NCBI RefSeq assembly: GCF_001442535.1
Contig: NZ_CP013141.1
Coordinates: forward strand, 4,455,738 to 4,519,737
Direction of reading: 5' to 3'
Source of the DNA: Lysobacter antibioticus
GTDB taxonomy: Bacteria > Pseudomonadota > Gammaproteobacteria > Xanthomonadales > Xanthomonadaceae
Length of the DNA stretch: 64,000 nucleotides
The translations under genes and the position numbers were made by a program. The first letter of the stretch is position 1, and each line of letters begins with the position of its first letter. The notes under the pieces are model-generated. The model ran no database searches. It worked only from the letters and a program-made list of their open reading frames with translations, and was not told where the DNA came from. Positions 42,101 through 51,754 of the stretch are shown piece after piece.

Positions 42101-45100
42101 ATGAATGAATCCCACTGCCTTGCCCTGCCCCTGACCACCGCCCAGCGCGGACTGTGGGTCGGGCAGAAGATCGCCTCGGCCGAAGCCTCCATGAACATCG
42201 CCGAAGCCGTGGAGATTTGCGGCCCGGTCGATGCCGAGCTGTTCCTGCGCGCACTGCGCCAATTCACCCGCGAAGCCGATGCCACCCGTGTGCGCATCGT
42301 CGAACACGGCGGCCTGCCGCGCCAGATCGTGCGCGAGGAATACGAAAGCGACTTCCCTTATTTCGACCTCAGCCTGGAAGCCGACCCGCGCGCGGCCGCA
42401 GAACGCTGGATGCAGGCCGAACTCGCCAAGCCGGTCGACTTCGTCCACGACCCGCTCTGGGTCGGCGCGCTGTTCAAGCTCGCCGACGACCGCTATTGCT
42501 GGTACCAGCGCGCCCATCACACGATCTACGACGGCTACAGCGGCGGCATGACCGTACGCCGCATCAGCGAGTTGTACAGCGCCTATGTCGAAGGCCGCGA
42601 GCCCGAGCCCTGCGGCTACGGTTCGCTGGCGGCGCTGGTCGAAAGCGAAGCCGCCTACCGCGGCTCCGAACGTTTCCAGCGCGACCGCGCGTTCTGGCGC
42701 GAGCAACTGGCGGCCCTGCCCGAGGCGGTGACCCTGGCGCGCCGACGCGTGCGCAACAACGGCGGCCTGCGCCGCGCGCGCGGCCTGCTCGACGACGCGG
42801 CGCGCACGCGCCTGGTCGAGATCGCGCGCGATTGCGCCGTGAGCCTGCCGCAGGTACTGATCGCGCTGATCGCCGCCTACTACCATCGCGCCACCGGCGC
42901 CCACGACCTGGTGTTCGGCATGCCGGTCACCGGCCGCGTCAATCACGCCCTGCGCAGCACCCCGGGCATGGTCGCCAACGTGGTCGCGATCCGTTTGGCG
43001 ATGAGCCCGCAGACGACCATGCCGGAACTGTTCGCGCAGGTCTCGCGCGTGGTCAGGCAGGCGCTGCGCCACCAGCAGTATCGCTACGAAGACCTGCGCC
43101 GCGACCTCGGCCTGGTCAATCCCGACCAGCACCTGGCCTGGCTCGGCATCAACATCGAGCCCTTCGACTACGGCAGCTTCGGCGGCCATCGTGCGACCGG
43201 GCATAACCTGCACAACGGTTCGGCCGAGGACCTGACCGTGTTCGTCTACGACCGCGACGACGGCGAAGGCCTGAGCTTCGACCTCGACGCCAACCCGACC
43301 CTGTACCCGGCCGCGGAACTCGACGAACACCGGCGCCGCCTGATGCGGCTGATCGAATCGGTGTCGGCCGATCCGTCCCTGAGCCTCGGCGCCATCGACG
43401 TGCTCGGCGGGGAAGAACGCGAACGCCTGCTGCGGGGCTGGAACGACACCGACGCACCGCTGCCGGACAGCACCGCGCTCGACCAGTTCGAACAGCAGGC
43501 CGCGCGCACCCCGGATGCGGTCGCGGTGATCGCCGGCGACACCGTGTTGAGCTATCGCCAACTCGACGAGAGCAGCACCCGCCTGGCCCGCCGCTTGATC
43601 GCGCGTGGCGTGCGCCCCGGCGACATCGTCGCCATCGCCCTGCCGCGCGACGAAGTGCTGATCGCGGCCCTGCTCGCGGTGTGGAAGGCCGGTGCGGCCT
43701 ACCTGCCGCTGGACCCGGAAGCGCCGATCGAGCGCATCGCCCTGACCCTCGACGATGCCGCGCCCAGTCTGTTGCTGACCACTGCGAACTTCGCCGAGGC
43801 CTTCGCCGGCCGCGCCCTGCCGTTGGTGTTCGCCCACGAACAGGACGAGGCCTACGAGATCGACGTCGACGCCGCCCTGCCGCGCGCGCGCTTCGACGCC
43901 ACCGCCTACCTGATCTACACCTCGGGCTCGACCGGCCGGCCCAAGGGCGTGCAAGTCACTCAGCGCAATCTCGGCAATTTCCTGCTCGCGACCCAGCGCC
44001 TGTTCGCGCCGACCGCGGCCGATCGATTCCTGGCCCAGACCACGGTCGCTTTCGACATCGCCTGCTTCGAGCTGTTCCTGCCGCTCAGCGTCGGCGCGCG
44101 CATCGTCGTGACCACCGCCGAGGTGGTGCGCAATCCGCTCGCCCTGGCCCGCCTGATCGCCGAGCACGCGCTCAATTTCGTCCAGGCCACACCGTCGCTG
44201 TGGCGCATGCTGCTGGCCAATCCGGAACTGCGCCTGGACGGTGTGCACGCGCTGTCGACCGGCGAAGCCTTGCCGCCGGAACTCGCCCAGCGCCTGGTCG
44301 CCGCGGCCGCGCGCGTGACCAATCTGTACGGGCCGACCGAAACCACGGTGTGGGCCAGCGCGATCGAGATCACCGCGGCCGACCTCGCCGACGGCGCGCC
44401 GCCGCCGATCGGCAAGCCGCTGTCGAACACCCGCGCCTACGTGCTCGACACCACGCTGAGCCCGGTGCCGACCGGCAGCGTCGGCGAGCTCTACATCGGC
44501 GGCGCCTGCGTCGCCAAGGGTTATCTGGGGCGCGACGACCTCACCGCCGAGCGCTTCATCGCCGATCCTTTCGCCGACCCGCTCAGCGCCGCCGACGCAC
44601 GTCTGTATCGCACCGGCGACCTCGCGCGCTGGCGCGACGACGGCATCATCGAATACCTCGGCCGCGCCGACCAGCAGGTCAAGATCCGCGGCCACCGGGT
44701 CGAACTGGGCGAGATCGAAACCCATCTGCGCGCCGAGGAAACCGTGGCCGAGGTCGCGGTCGCCCTGCACACCGACGCCGCGGGACACGCGCTGCTCGCC
44801 GCCTATCTGGTGCCGGCGACCGGCCTGAGCCTCGACAGCGACGGCCTGCGCCGTCGTCTCGCCGCCAAGCTGCCCGACCACATGGTGCCTAGCGTCTACG
44901 TCGAACTGGCGGCCCTGCCGCTGACGCCGAGCGGGAAACTCGACCGCAAGGCGCTGGCGCCGCCGGAGCGCAACCGCCAGGCCGTCTATGCCGCGCCGCG
45001 CAGCGAAATCGAACGCAAGTTGGTGGCGCTGTGGCAGCAGATCTTCGGCCTCGAACGCGTCGGCATCCACGACAACTTCTTCGAGCTCGGCGGCGATTCG

Positions 45101-46105
45101 CTGACCGCCGCCGAACTGGTCGCCGCCTTCCCGCAGCATTTCGGCAGCGAGCTGTCGCTGGGCGCCCTGTTCGACGGCTCGACCATCGCCGGCCTGGCCG
45201 CGTATCTCGAGCGCAGCGGCGGCGAGAACGATCCGCTCGGCGCGCTGCTGTCGCTGCGCCCGACCGATCGCGAGCGGCCGCTGTTCTGCATCCATCCGGT
45301 AACCGGCTTCAGCTGGTCCTACGCCGGCATGTTGCGCCACCTCGACGAGACCCTGCCGGTGTACGCCCTGCAGTCGCGCGGCCTGCGCGGCGGCGGCGCC
45401 CTGCCCGGCAGCATCGAGGAGATCGCCGCCGACTACATCGCGCAGATGCGCCGGATCCAGCCGCAGGGGCCGTACCGTTTACTCGGCTGGTCGCTCGGCG
45501 GCCTGATCGGGCATGCCATCGCCGCGCAGTTGCAGCAGGTCGGCGAACGCATCGAACTGCTGGCGATGATGGATTCGTATCCGTTCGTGGCCGACGCCCA
45601 CGACGCCCAGAGCGAAGCCCAACAGGCCGTGGCCGTGCTCAAGTTCCTCGGCTTCCACCACCGCACCCGCGACAACCCGCCGCAGGACATGCGCAGCCTG
45701 GCCGATCTGCTGTGCCGCGAGTACGAGGTGTTCTCGATTCCGCTGGTGCAAGAAATCATGAAGGCCGATGCGCGCCTGATCGAGAACGTCACCGCGGTGA
45801 CCCGCAACAATCTGATGCTGGCGCGGCGTTACCGGCCGGCGCCGATCGAGACCGACGTGGTGTTCTTCAACGCCGGCCTCAAGGAGCACGTCGATCTGGA
45901 CGGCCTGCTGCATTACCACGCCGCGGCTTGGCAGCCCTTCATCGGCGGGCGCATCGAGATCCACGACGTCGACTGCCATCACCAGTCGATGCTCGAACCG
46001 CGCGCGGCCGCCCACATCGGCCGCGTGCTGCGCGAGCGGCTGGACTCGCCGCCTCTGCCTTCCCCGCCACCGACGCCGGCCGCGCTCGCGGTCGCGTACT
46101 CGTAA
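42101..46105 (+). CDS. Single-module nonribosomal peptide synthetase (C-A-T-TE), EntF-like
   Basis: A 1334-residue NRPS. Condensation domain at residues 8-430 with HHTIYDG (His139, His140, Asp144); adenylation domain about 460-960 (LIYTSGSTGRPKG, LYGPTETTVWAS, YRTGDLARW, IRGHRVELGEIE, GKLDRK); carrier domain with phosphopantetheine site Ser1000 in FFELGGDSL; thioesterase about 1045-1310 with Ser1131 in GWSLGG and a terminal HH. The C-domain sequence is close to EntF. The ten binding-pocket residues I read from the A domain (D-I-F-Q-L-T-L-V-W-K) come nearest to the glycine code. Start at 42101 has an AAGGA site. A glycosyltransferase gene follows 10 bp later. The starting acyl donor is not encoded here. 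Confidence 0.95.
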   Translation: MNESHCLALPLTTAQRGLWVGQKIASAEASMNIAEAVEICGPVDAELFLRALRQFTREADATRVRIVEHGGLPRQIVREEYESDFPYFDLSLEADPRAAAERWMQAELAKPVDFVHDPLWVGALFKLADDRYCWYQRAHHTIYDGYSGGMTVRRISELYSAYVEGREPEPCGYGSLAALVESEAAYRGSERFQRDRAFWREQLAALPEAVTLARRRVRNNGGLRRARGLLDDAARTRLVEIARDCAVSLPQVLIALIAAYYHRATGAHDLVFGMPVTGRVNHALRSTPGMVANVVAIRLAMSPQTTMPELFAQVSRVVRQALRHQQYRYEDLRRDLGLVNPDQHLAWLGINIEPFDYGSFGGHRATGHNLHNGSAEDLTVFVYDRDDGEGLSFDLDANPTLYPAAELDEHRRRLMRLIESVSADPSLSLGAIDVLGGEERERLLRGWNDTDAPLPDSTALDQFEQQAARTPDAVAVIAGDTVLSYRQLDESSTRLARRLIARGVRPGDIVAIALPRDEVLIAALLAVWKAGAAYLPLDPEAPIERIALTLDDAAPSLLLTTANFAEAFAGRALPLVFAHEQDEAYEIDVDAALPRARFDATAYLIYTSGSTGRPKGVQVTQRNLGNFLLATQRLFAPTAADRFLAQTTVAFDIACFELFLPLSVGARIVVTTAEVVRNPLALARLIAEHALNFVQATPSLWRMLLANPELRLDGVHALSTGEALPPELAQRLVAAAARVTNLYGPTETTVWASAIEITAADLADGAPPPIGKPLSNTRAYVLDTTLSPVPTGSVGELYIGGACVAKGYLGRDDLTAERFIADPFADPLSAADARLYRTGDLARWRDDGIIEYLGRADQQVKIRGHRVELGEIETHLRAEETVAEVAVALHTDAAGHALLAAYLVPATGLSLDSDGLRRRLAAKLPDHMVPSVYVELAALPLTPSGKLDRKALAPPERNRQAVYAAPRSEIERKLVALWQQIFGLERVGIHDNFFELGGDSLTAAELVAAFPQHFGSELSLGALFDGSTIAGLAAYLERSGGENDPLGALLSLRPTDRERPLFCIHPVTGFSWSYAGMLRHLDETLPVYALQSRGLRGGGALPGSIEEIAADYIAQMRRIQPQGPYRLLGWSLGGLIGHAIAAQLQQVGERIELLAMMDSYPFVADAHDAQSEAQQAVAVLKFLGFHHRTRDNPPQDMRSLADLLCREYEVFSIPLVQEIMKADARLIENVTAVTRNNLMLARRYRPAPIETDVVFFNAGLKEHVDLDGLLHYHAAAWQPFIGGRIEIHDVDCHHQSMLEPRAAAHIGRVLRERLDSPPLPSPPPTPAALAVAYS

Positions 46106-46115
46106 GGAGACGCCC

Positions 46116-47429
46116 GTGTCCGATGCCATCGTCATCTTCACCGTCGGCACCCAAGGCGACGCACGCCCCTGCGTCGCCCTCGGCGTGGCCCTGCGCCAGG
46201 CCGGCCACCGGGTCCGCATCGTCACCAGCGACAACTTCGCCGGCATGGTGCGCGAGGCGGGGCTGGAGTTCTTCGCTCTCAGCGCCGACTTCAGCGATTT
46301 GCTGACCAACAACCCCGAGACCGTCGACAAGGCGCTCAACCCCTTGTTCCTGGTCAAGCACACGCGCGAGAAATTCGCCTCGATGGCTGCGACCTGGGTG
46401 CGCGAGACGCGGCCGGCCTGCGAGGGCGCGGCGCTGCTGATCGGCAACGGCATCGCCACCCAACTGGCCAAGGCCCTCGGCGAGGCCGAGGGCATCGCCT
46501 TCGTGCAGGCGCAGTTGCAACCGTTCACGCCTTCGCGCGAACTCTCGCCGCTGGCGTTCTGGTCGAAGGCGCGGTTCCCCGGCGCGGTCAACCTCGGCCT
46601 TTACCAACTCATGAAGCTGCTGGCCTGGTACACGCTCAAGCCCGCGGTCAACGACGTGATCCGCCCGCAACTCGGCCTGCCGCGCTATCCCTGGTACGGC
46701 CCCTATTTCGAGCGCGATCGCTTGCGCAAACGCGTGCTGTACGGCTACAGCCGCCACATCCTGCCGCGCCCCACCGACTGGCCCGAGGAGGCGCGCGTCA
46801 CCGGCGGCTGGTTCCTCGACCAGGCCGAGCAGTGGCAGCCACCGCAGGCCCTGCAGGACTTCCTCGACGAAGGCGAGAAACCGATCTACATCGGTTTCGG
46901 CAGCATGCTGGCCAACAACGCTGAGGCCTTCACCGCGACCGTGCTCGAAGCCGCGCGCCTCAGCGGCCGCCGCGCCGTGCTGGCGACCGGCTGGGGCGGC
47001 CTGCGCGGCGAGCCCGGGCGTCGCGACGAGCGCACCTACGTGATCGACAACGCGCCGCACGACTGGCTGTTCCCGCGCATGGCGCTGGCCATGCATCACG
47101 GCGGCGCCGGCACCACCGCGGCGGCGGCGCGCGCCGGCATCCCCTCGGTGTTCGTGCCGTTCTTCGGCGATCAACCGTTCTGGGCGCGGCGTATGCACGA
47201 GCTGGGCGCGGCGCCGCCGGCCCTGGACCGCGTGAGCGTGACCGCGGCGCAGATGGCGCAGGCGATCGGCGCCGGGCTGCAGGCGCCTATGGTGCAGGCG
47301 GCCGCGCAACTCGGAAGGAAACACCGGCGCGGCTGCGCGCGGTGGAGGCCTTGGAGGCCTGAAACGCGGCGGCATCGGCCCGGCGGCCTGCCGCCCTCAT
47401 CCGGCCCTGCGGGCCACCTTCTTCCGTAA
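46116..47429 (+). CDS. GT1-family glycosyltransferase (UGT-like), probable 3' frameshift
   Basis: A 437-residue protein of the UGT/MGT type: N-domain VIFTVGTQGDARPCVALGVALRQAGH, C-domain IYIGFGSML and the donor motif APHDWLFPRMALAMHHGGAGTTAAAARAGIPSVFVPFFGDQPFW. Such enzymes move UDP- or dTDP-sugars onto small molecules. GTG start with AAGGAG site, 10 bp after the NRPS stop. The last 40 residues (from about 399) are Arg/Pro-rich and unlike the family. A one-base deletion near 47313 would explain this: in the next frame the sequence reads KETPARLRAVEALEA and stops at 47362, a normal ending, and a hairpin follows at 47403. Confidence 0.88.
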   Translation: MSDAIVIFTVGTQGDARPCVALGVALRQAGHRVRIVTSDNFAGMVREAGLEFFALSADFSDLLTNNPETVDKALNPLFLVKHTREKFASMAATWVRETRPACEGAALLIGNGIATQLAKALGEAEGIAFVQAQLQPFTPSRELSPLAFWSKARFPGAVNLGLYQLMKLLAWYTLKPAVNDVIRPQLGLPRYPWYGPYFERDRLRKRVLYGYSRHILPRPTDWPEEARVTGGWFLDQAEQWQPPQALQDFLDEGEKPIYIGFGSMLANNAEAFTATVLEAARLSGRRAVLATGWGGLRGEPGRRDERTYVIDNAPHDWLFPRMALAMHHGGAGTTAAAARAGIPSVFVPFFGDQPFWARRMHELGAAPPALDRVSVTAAQMAQAIGAGLQAPMVQAAAQLGRKHRRGCARWRPWRPETRRHRPGGLPPSSGPAGHLLP

Positions 47430-47627
47430 ACGGGAAAAGGCAGGCGCCGTCGCCCTCGCGAGCGCCTCAGGCCGCAAGGGCGAGGCGTACGAAGCGACCA
47501 GGCTCGGGGCGCAGACGGGTTCTCGCGGCGCCGCCCCCCATCCCAACCTGCAAGACGCGCTTCGGCGAGAATGACCGGCTGATCGCGCGATGTTCTCGTC
47601 GCGCCTCAAACCGCCGAGGCGTCCTCC

Positions 47628-48896
47628 ATGAAAAGCACCGATGTCGAACTCGAGCGCCTGCGCATCCGCCGCGAAGCGCGCCGCGCCGCGCTCGCCGCCG
47701 ACACCCGCGTCGCAGTCGAACGCGAGGGCCGTGCCGTCTGCCTGTCCGGCGGCGGCTATCGCGCCGCGCTGTTCCACCTGGGCGCCCTGTTGCGTTTGCA
47801 CGAGAGCGGATTGCTCGCCGGGGTGACGATGTTCAGCTCGGTCTCGGGCGGCAGCATCGTCTCGGCCTGGCTCGCCTGCCGCTATCTCGACACCCGCCTC
47901 GACGGCGAAGCCTTCGCCGCCTGGAGCGACCGCATCGATTTCAGCGCGGTCGTGGTCGAGCCGTTCCGGGCCGTCGTCGCCCGCGACATCCGCACCGCAC
48001 CCGTGCTCGCCACCGTCGCCTACAACTGGCTCTGGCCCTCGCACCGCATCGGCTTGCTCGAACGCCGCTATGCCGAGGTCTTCGGCGAACGCACGCTCGA
48101 CGAATTGCCCGAATCGCCGGCCTTCGTGTTCTGCGCGACCGACCTCACCTTCGGGGTGAACTGGGAGTTTTCGCGTCGCCGGGTCGGCGACTACCTCGCC
48201 GGTTATCTGCGCGACGGCGCACGGCGCGTCGGCCTGGCCTGCGCGGTGGCCGCGTCCTCGTCGTTTCCGCCGGTGTTCGGCCCGGTCCGCTTCGACACCG
48301 AAGCCGGCGATTACCAGGGCGGCCACTACCAGGGCGACGATGGCGACGAATTACGCGCGCGCATCGAACTCAGCGACGGCGGCGTCTACGACAATCTCGC
48401 CACCGAGCCGGCGCTGCGCCGTTACCGCGAGGTGTTGGTGTCCGACGCCGGCGGGCCGTTCGCGTTCGAGACCCGGCGCTGGTGGCTGCAGCGGCTGCTG
48501 CGCTACACCCAGGTCGTCGGCAACCAGGCCGAGGCGCTGCGCAAGCGGCTGTTCTTCGGCCAGGCCGAGAGCGGCTCGCTGACCGGCGTGTACTGGAGCT
48601 TGAACGGCTCGCGCGACGAAGGCGCCGACGGCTACAGCCCGGCGCTGGTGCGCGAGGTGATCGGCCGGTTCCGCACCGATCTCGATCGCTTCCTCGACCC
48701 CGAGTTCGAGGTCCTGGTCAATCACGGCTACTTCGCTGCCGTCGACGCGATGTGGCGGCAGAACGGCTGGCATCCCGACAGTACCCAGAGCGCGAACTGG
48801 CCATATCCGCAGCGCGCCGACGAAAGCGAAGTCCGGCGCCTGTTGCGCCACAGCCACCGGCGCGTGCTGCACCGGCGCTGGTGGGGCGCGAGCTGA
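47628..48896 (+). CDS. Patatin-like phospholipase
   Basis: A 422-residue cytoplasmic or secreted-by-other-means patatin. The oxyanion loop is SGGGYRAALFHLGAL, the nucleophile serine is in MFSSVSGGSIVSAW, and the aspartate of the Ser-Asp dyad is in IELSDGGVYDN. SSSFPPVFGPV is another family block. Patatins release fatty acids from phospholipids; bacterial ones range from lipid remodelling to anti-phage effectors. No cyclase, CBASS or other defence gene is nearby, so housekeeping or virulence use is more likely. Own ribosome site; 198 bp after the glycosyltransferase. Confidence 0.92.
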   Translation: MKSTDVELERLRIRREARRAALAADTRVAVEREGRAVCLSGGGYRAALFHLGALLRLHESGLLAGVTMFSSVSGGSIVSAWLACRYLDTRLDGEAFAAWSDRIDFSAVVVEPFRAVVARDIRTAPVLATVAYNWLWPSHRIGLLERRYAEVFGERTLDELPESPAFVFCATDLTFGVNWEFSRRRVGDYLAGYLRDGARRVGLACAVAASSSFPPVFGPVRFDTEAGDYQGGHYQGDDGDELRARIELSDGGVYDNLATEPALRRYREVLVSDAGGPFAFETRRWWLQRLLRYTQVVGNQAEALRKRLFFGQAESGSLTGVYWSLNGSRDEGADGYSPALVREVIGRFRTDLDRFLDPEFEVLVNHGYFAAVDAMWRQNGWHPDSTQSANWPYPQRADESEVRRLLRHSHRRVLHRRWWGAS

Positions 48897-48939
48897 GCGC
48901 GTTGGCGCGCCGTCTGCGCTGCGTCAGCCCGGCGCCGCC

Positions 48940-50613
48940 TCAGGCCGGCGCTGTGGCGCCGGGCACGCAAGGCGCGAACAGGTCCAGGGCCTTGCGATAG
49001 ACGCCGGTTTCGACCTGCATCAGGCCGAGCACCGAATGAAACAGGTTGTCCTGGCTGGCCGGCCGGCGCGATTCGTTGCGCAAGCACTGCAGGTCGAGGC
49101 CACGCGCGGCGCTGAAGCCGGGCGACATCCACATCACCATCGGCACCCGGGTCTGGGTCTTCGGCGCGATCGCGTACGGCACGCCGTGCAGGTACAGACC
49201 GTTCTCGCCGAGCGACTCGCCGTGGTCGGACAGATAGATCAACGCGGTGTCGCGACCGGCGTCGCCGGCCAGGTAACGGATCGTGCGGGCGAGGAATTCG
49301 TCGGTGGCCAACACCGCGTTGTCGTAGGCGTTGACGATCTGCTCGCGGCTGCAGCGCCCGAGCTCGTTGGTGTCGCAGGTCGGCGTGTAGCGGCGCAGGC
49401 GCTCGGGATAGCGGCGGAAATAACTCGGCCCGTGATTTCCGAGCTGATGCAGCACCACCACCGCATCGCCGCCGCGCACGTCGAGGCGTTCGCGTAGACC
49501 GCGCAGCATGACCTCGTCGAAGCAGCGCTCGGCATCGCAGAAGGCCGGATCGCGGTCGTGCTCGAACGACTCGAACGCCAGGCCCTTGCAGACGTTCTTG
49601 CAGCCGGTCTGATTGTCGCGCCACAGAGTCTGGATGCCGGCGTATTCGAGCACGTTGAGCAACGACTCCGAGCCCTCGATGCGGCGCTTGTCGTAGTTCT
49701 CGCGCCCGTACGGCGAGAACATGCACGGCACCGAGACCTCGGTGCTGCTGCCGCAGGCGGTCATGTCGGGGAAATTGATCGGCTGGATCCGCGCCAGCTC
49801 CGGCGTGGTCTGGCGCTGGTAACCGTTGAGGCCCCAGTTCTGCGCGCGCACGGTCTCGCCGACCACCAGCACCAGCAGACGCGGCTTGGCGCCGGGAGCA
49901 CGGGCGGCGAGGCGCGCGTCGGTGCCGATCGGCATGCGGCCGCGCACCCGCGAGGCCGAATCGTCCAGCGCCACCCGCGCCAGCGAGACCAGATAATTCG
50001 CCGGCGTCACCAAGTGGCGAATCTCCTTGTGGTTGCGCATCAAGGCCGAGACATCCTGGAACGACAGCATCAGCGCCAGCACGCTGACCGCGAGCGCGGC
50101 CGACAGCGTACCCAGGCGAACCAGCACGGCGCGACCGAGCGGGCGCGGCTTCAACTTCAACCGCCACAGCAGCAGGGACGGCAGCACGCCGTACAACAGC
50201 ATCGGCAGAATCAGCCCGGCACTGAGCAGTTCGCCGGATTCCTTGCCGTCGGACTGCAGCACGTTGCGCACCATGCCGGTGTCGAGATACACGCCGTATT
50301 GGCTCATGAAATGCGCGGCGGCGGCGGTGACCAGCAACAGGAGAGTCAGCAGCGGCTTCACCGTCCAACGGTTCAACAGCACCCCGAGCAGGAGCAGAGT
50401 GATCGCCACGATCGCCACGAACATGCAGGCGGCGATCCAGGCGCCCTTGCCGGCACTGAGGGCACCGGCGGCCGAGGCCGCGCGCCAGAACGCGCCGTTG
50501 GCGAACACCGCGAAGAACAGGCTCGCGCCCAGGGCGATGGTCTCGACGCTGGCCTCGGGCCGGTAGGCGAACCAGGCCGGCCAACGCAGCCGCGATCGGA
50601 CGATCGCGTTCAT
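48940..50613 (-). CDS. eptA: Phosphoethanolamine transferase, EptA/MCR family
   Basis: A 557-residue inner-membrane enzyme that adds phosphoethanolamine to lipid A. Five N-terminal spans (to about residue 190) precede the periplasmic sulfatase-fold domain: VVGETVRAQNWGLNGYQRQT (zinc ligand Glu), ACGSSTEVSVPCMFSPYGRENYD (nucleophile Thr and disulfide Cys), NQTGCKNVCKG, LHQLGNHGPSY, and SDHGESLGENGLYLHG. It overlaps the PAP2 gene by 4 bp (ATGA), so they form one operon, and both are divergent from a PmrAB-like system. This is the typical arrangement for cationic-peptide resistance. Confidence 0.94.
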   Translation of the reverse strand: MNAIVRSRLRWPAWFAYRPEASVETIALGASLFFAVFANGAFWRAASAAGALSAGKGAWIAACMFVAIVAITLLLLGVLLNRWTVKPLLTLLLLVTAAAAHFMSQYGVYLDTGMVRNVLQSDGKESGELLSAGLILPMLLYGVLPSLLLWRLKLKPRPLGRAVLVRLGTLSAALAVSVLALMLSFQDVSALMRNHKEIRHLVTPANYLVSLARVALDDSASRVRGRMPIGTDARLAARAPGAKPRLLVLVVGETVRAQNWGLNGYQRQTTPELARIQPINFPDMTACGSSTEVSVPCMFSPYGRENYDKRRIEGSESLLNVLEYAGIQTLWRDNQTGCKNVCKGLAFESFEHDRDPAFCDAERCFDEVMLRGLRERLDVRGGDAVVVLHQLGNHGPSYFRRYPERLRRYTPTCDTNELGRCSREQIVNAYDNAVLATDEFLARTIRYLAGDAGRDTALIYLSDHGESLGENGLYLHGVPYAIAPKTQTRVPMVMWMSPGFSAARGLDLQCLRNESRRPASQDNLFHSVLGLMQVETGVYRKALDLFAPCVPGATAPA

Positions 50614-51389
50614 CGGCCAGCCCCCGGCGCCAACGGCAAGGCGACCGCCGCGGGCGCCGCGTGCTTGGGCGGCGCCATCGCCAGGTACAGCGTCAGCGCC
50701 GCCGACCAGGCGATGCCGAGGGTCCACAGATCGTGCGAAAGAAAGTGCGCGCCGCGCAGCTGTTGCGCGAAACCGAACAGCAAGCCGAGGCCGAGGCCGA
50801 CCGACAACCCGAGCCAACGCAGCCGCGGCTGCACGGCCAGGAAGAAGAAATACAAGGCGACCCAGGCATAACCCGCGCTGGCATGGCCGGCCGGAAAACA
50901 GCGCCCGCGCGCCAGCCCCGATGGGCGCTGCGAGAACAAGCCGAAGAACTCGTTGACGCCGCCGTAGCGGCTCAAGTCCCAGGGGCAATCCATGTCGGTG
51001 AGCGACTTCAGCGCCGACACCAGCGCTATCGCCAGCACGGTCGACAGCAACAGATACGCCAGCGGCCGCCGCCATTCGCTCAAGCCCGGGCGCAGGCGAG
51101 CGACGATCCACAATGCGAGCACGCCGAACCAGGCGGCGGTACTGGCGTCGCGGCCGAAACGATGGACCAATTGCTCGGTCAGATAGGCGTTCTGCAGCGC
51201 CCAATGCCCGCCTTGCCAGGCATAGAAACGGTCGGCCAGCCAGAAGTCGCCGCCCGTCATCGCCCAGGCCGTCAGGGCGAACCAGAGCAGCAGCGGCGCG
51301 GCGAGATGAGTCCGCAGGAAACGGCGATGCGTCGGGTCGTGCGGCGGCAAGAGAGCGGAACGGGCGAGGAAATAGGCGGAATGGTTCAT
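50610..51389 (-). CDS. PAP2-family membrane phosphatase
   Basis: A 259-residue protein with about six spans. PAP2 motifs: C1 is degenerate (KSLTDMDCPWDL instead of KxxxxxxRP), C2 is PAGHASAG, and C3 is RGAHFLSHDLW. Related enzymes (LpxE, LpxT-like) act on lipid A or undecaprenyl phosphates, which would fit its coupling to eptA. The C1 change is also seen in LpxE-like proteins in my recollection but should be checked. Start at 51389 removes a non-hydrophobic 14-residue extension. Confidence 0.88.
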   Translation of the reverse strand: MNHSAYFLARSALLPPHDPTHRRFLRTHLAAPLLLWFALTAWAMTGGDFWLADRFYAWQGGHWALQNAYLTEQLVHRFGRDASTAAWFGVLALWIVARLRPGLSEWRRPLAYLLLSTVLAIALVSALKSLTDMDCPWDLSRYGGVNEFFGLFSQRPSGLARGRCFPAGHASAGYAWVALYFFFLAVQPRLRWLGLSVGLGLGLLFGFAQQLRGAHFLSHDLWTLGIAWSAALTLYLAMAPPKHAAPAAVALPLAPGAGR

Positions 51390-51754
51390 CGACGGCGGCG
51401 GGCTCGCAGGGCGGCGAAGGCGATCCCGCAATGGGATCGGCCGGACCGGCGGCGATCATCGAAGCGCGGCTGTCGGAGAGCGGTCGGAGCCAGGTTCGCG
51501 CTTCGTTAAAGCGCAGCCGATGGCGCAAGCCGCAACCGCCAGCGTTCAGCTGCCGGCGTGGATCGCGAGTGTCCCGGCGACGCTCCGACACCGCTCCGAC
51601 ACGGCCTGGGCGACGCTGGCGGTTTGACCCGGCGGTGGGGCCCGGCGCCCGCGCCAGGTCCGGACCGAACACGGTCGGCGGCGGCCACGGGCCGCGCCGA
51701 TGCGAATCGGGCACTATCGCAACGAGCCGCGAGCGGCGGCGGGAGACTCGGCGC
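51390..51754. other. 365-bp divergent control region between the PAP2-eptA operon and the two-component genes
   Basis: Contains the inverted repeat CGATCCC-GCAAT-GGGATCG (51421-51439) and a contiguous 11-bp direct repeat CGCTCCGACAC (51581-51591, 51592-51602). Direct repeats of 10-11-bp period are the usual target form for OmpR-type regulators such as the one encoded to the right. No gene is seen in the interval. Confidence 0.5.

Noticed and set aside
41765..45340. 1191-codon open frame on the minus strand opposite the NRPS
   Set aside because: Arg/Gly/Asp-rich composition with no domain signature; the plus-strand NRPS is unambiguous and explains the long antisense frame in GC-rich DNA.
47628..48896. 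Patatin as a CBASS or other anti-phage effector
   Set aside because: No nucleotide cyclase, sensor or other defence gene in the neighbourhood.
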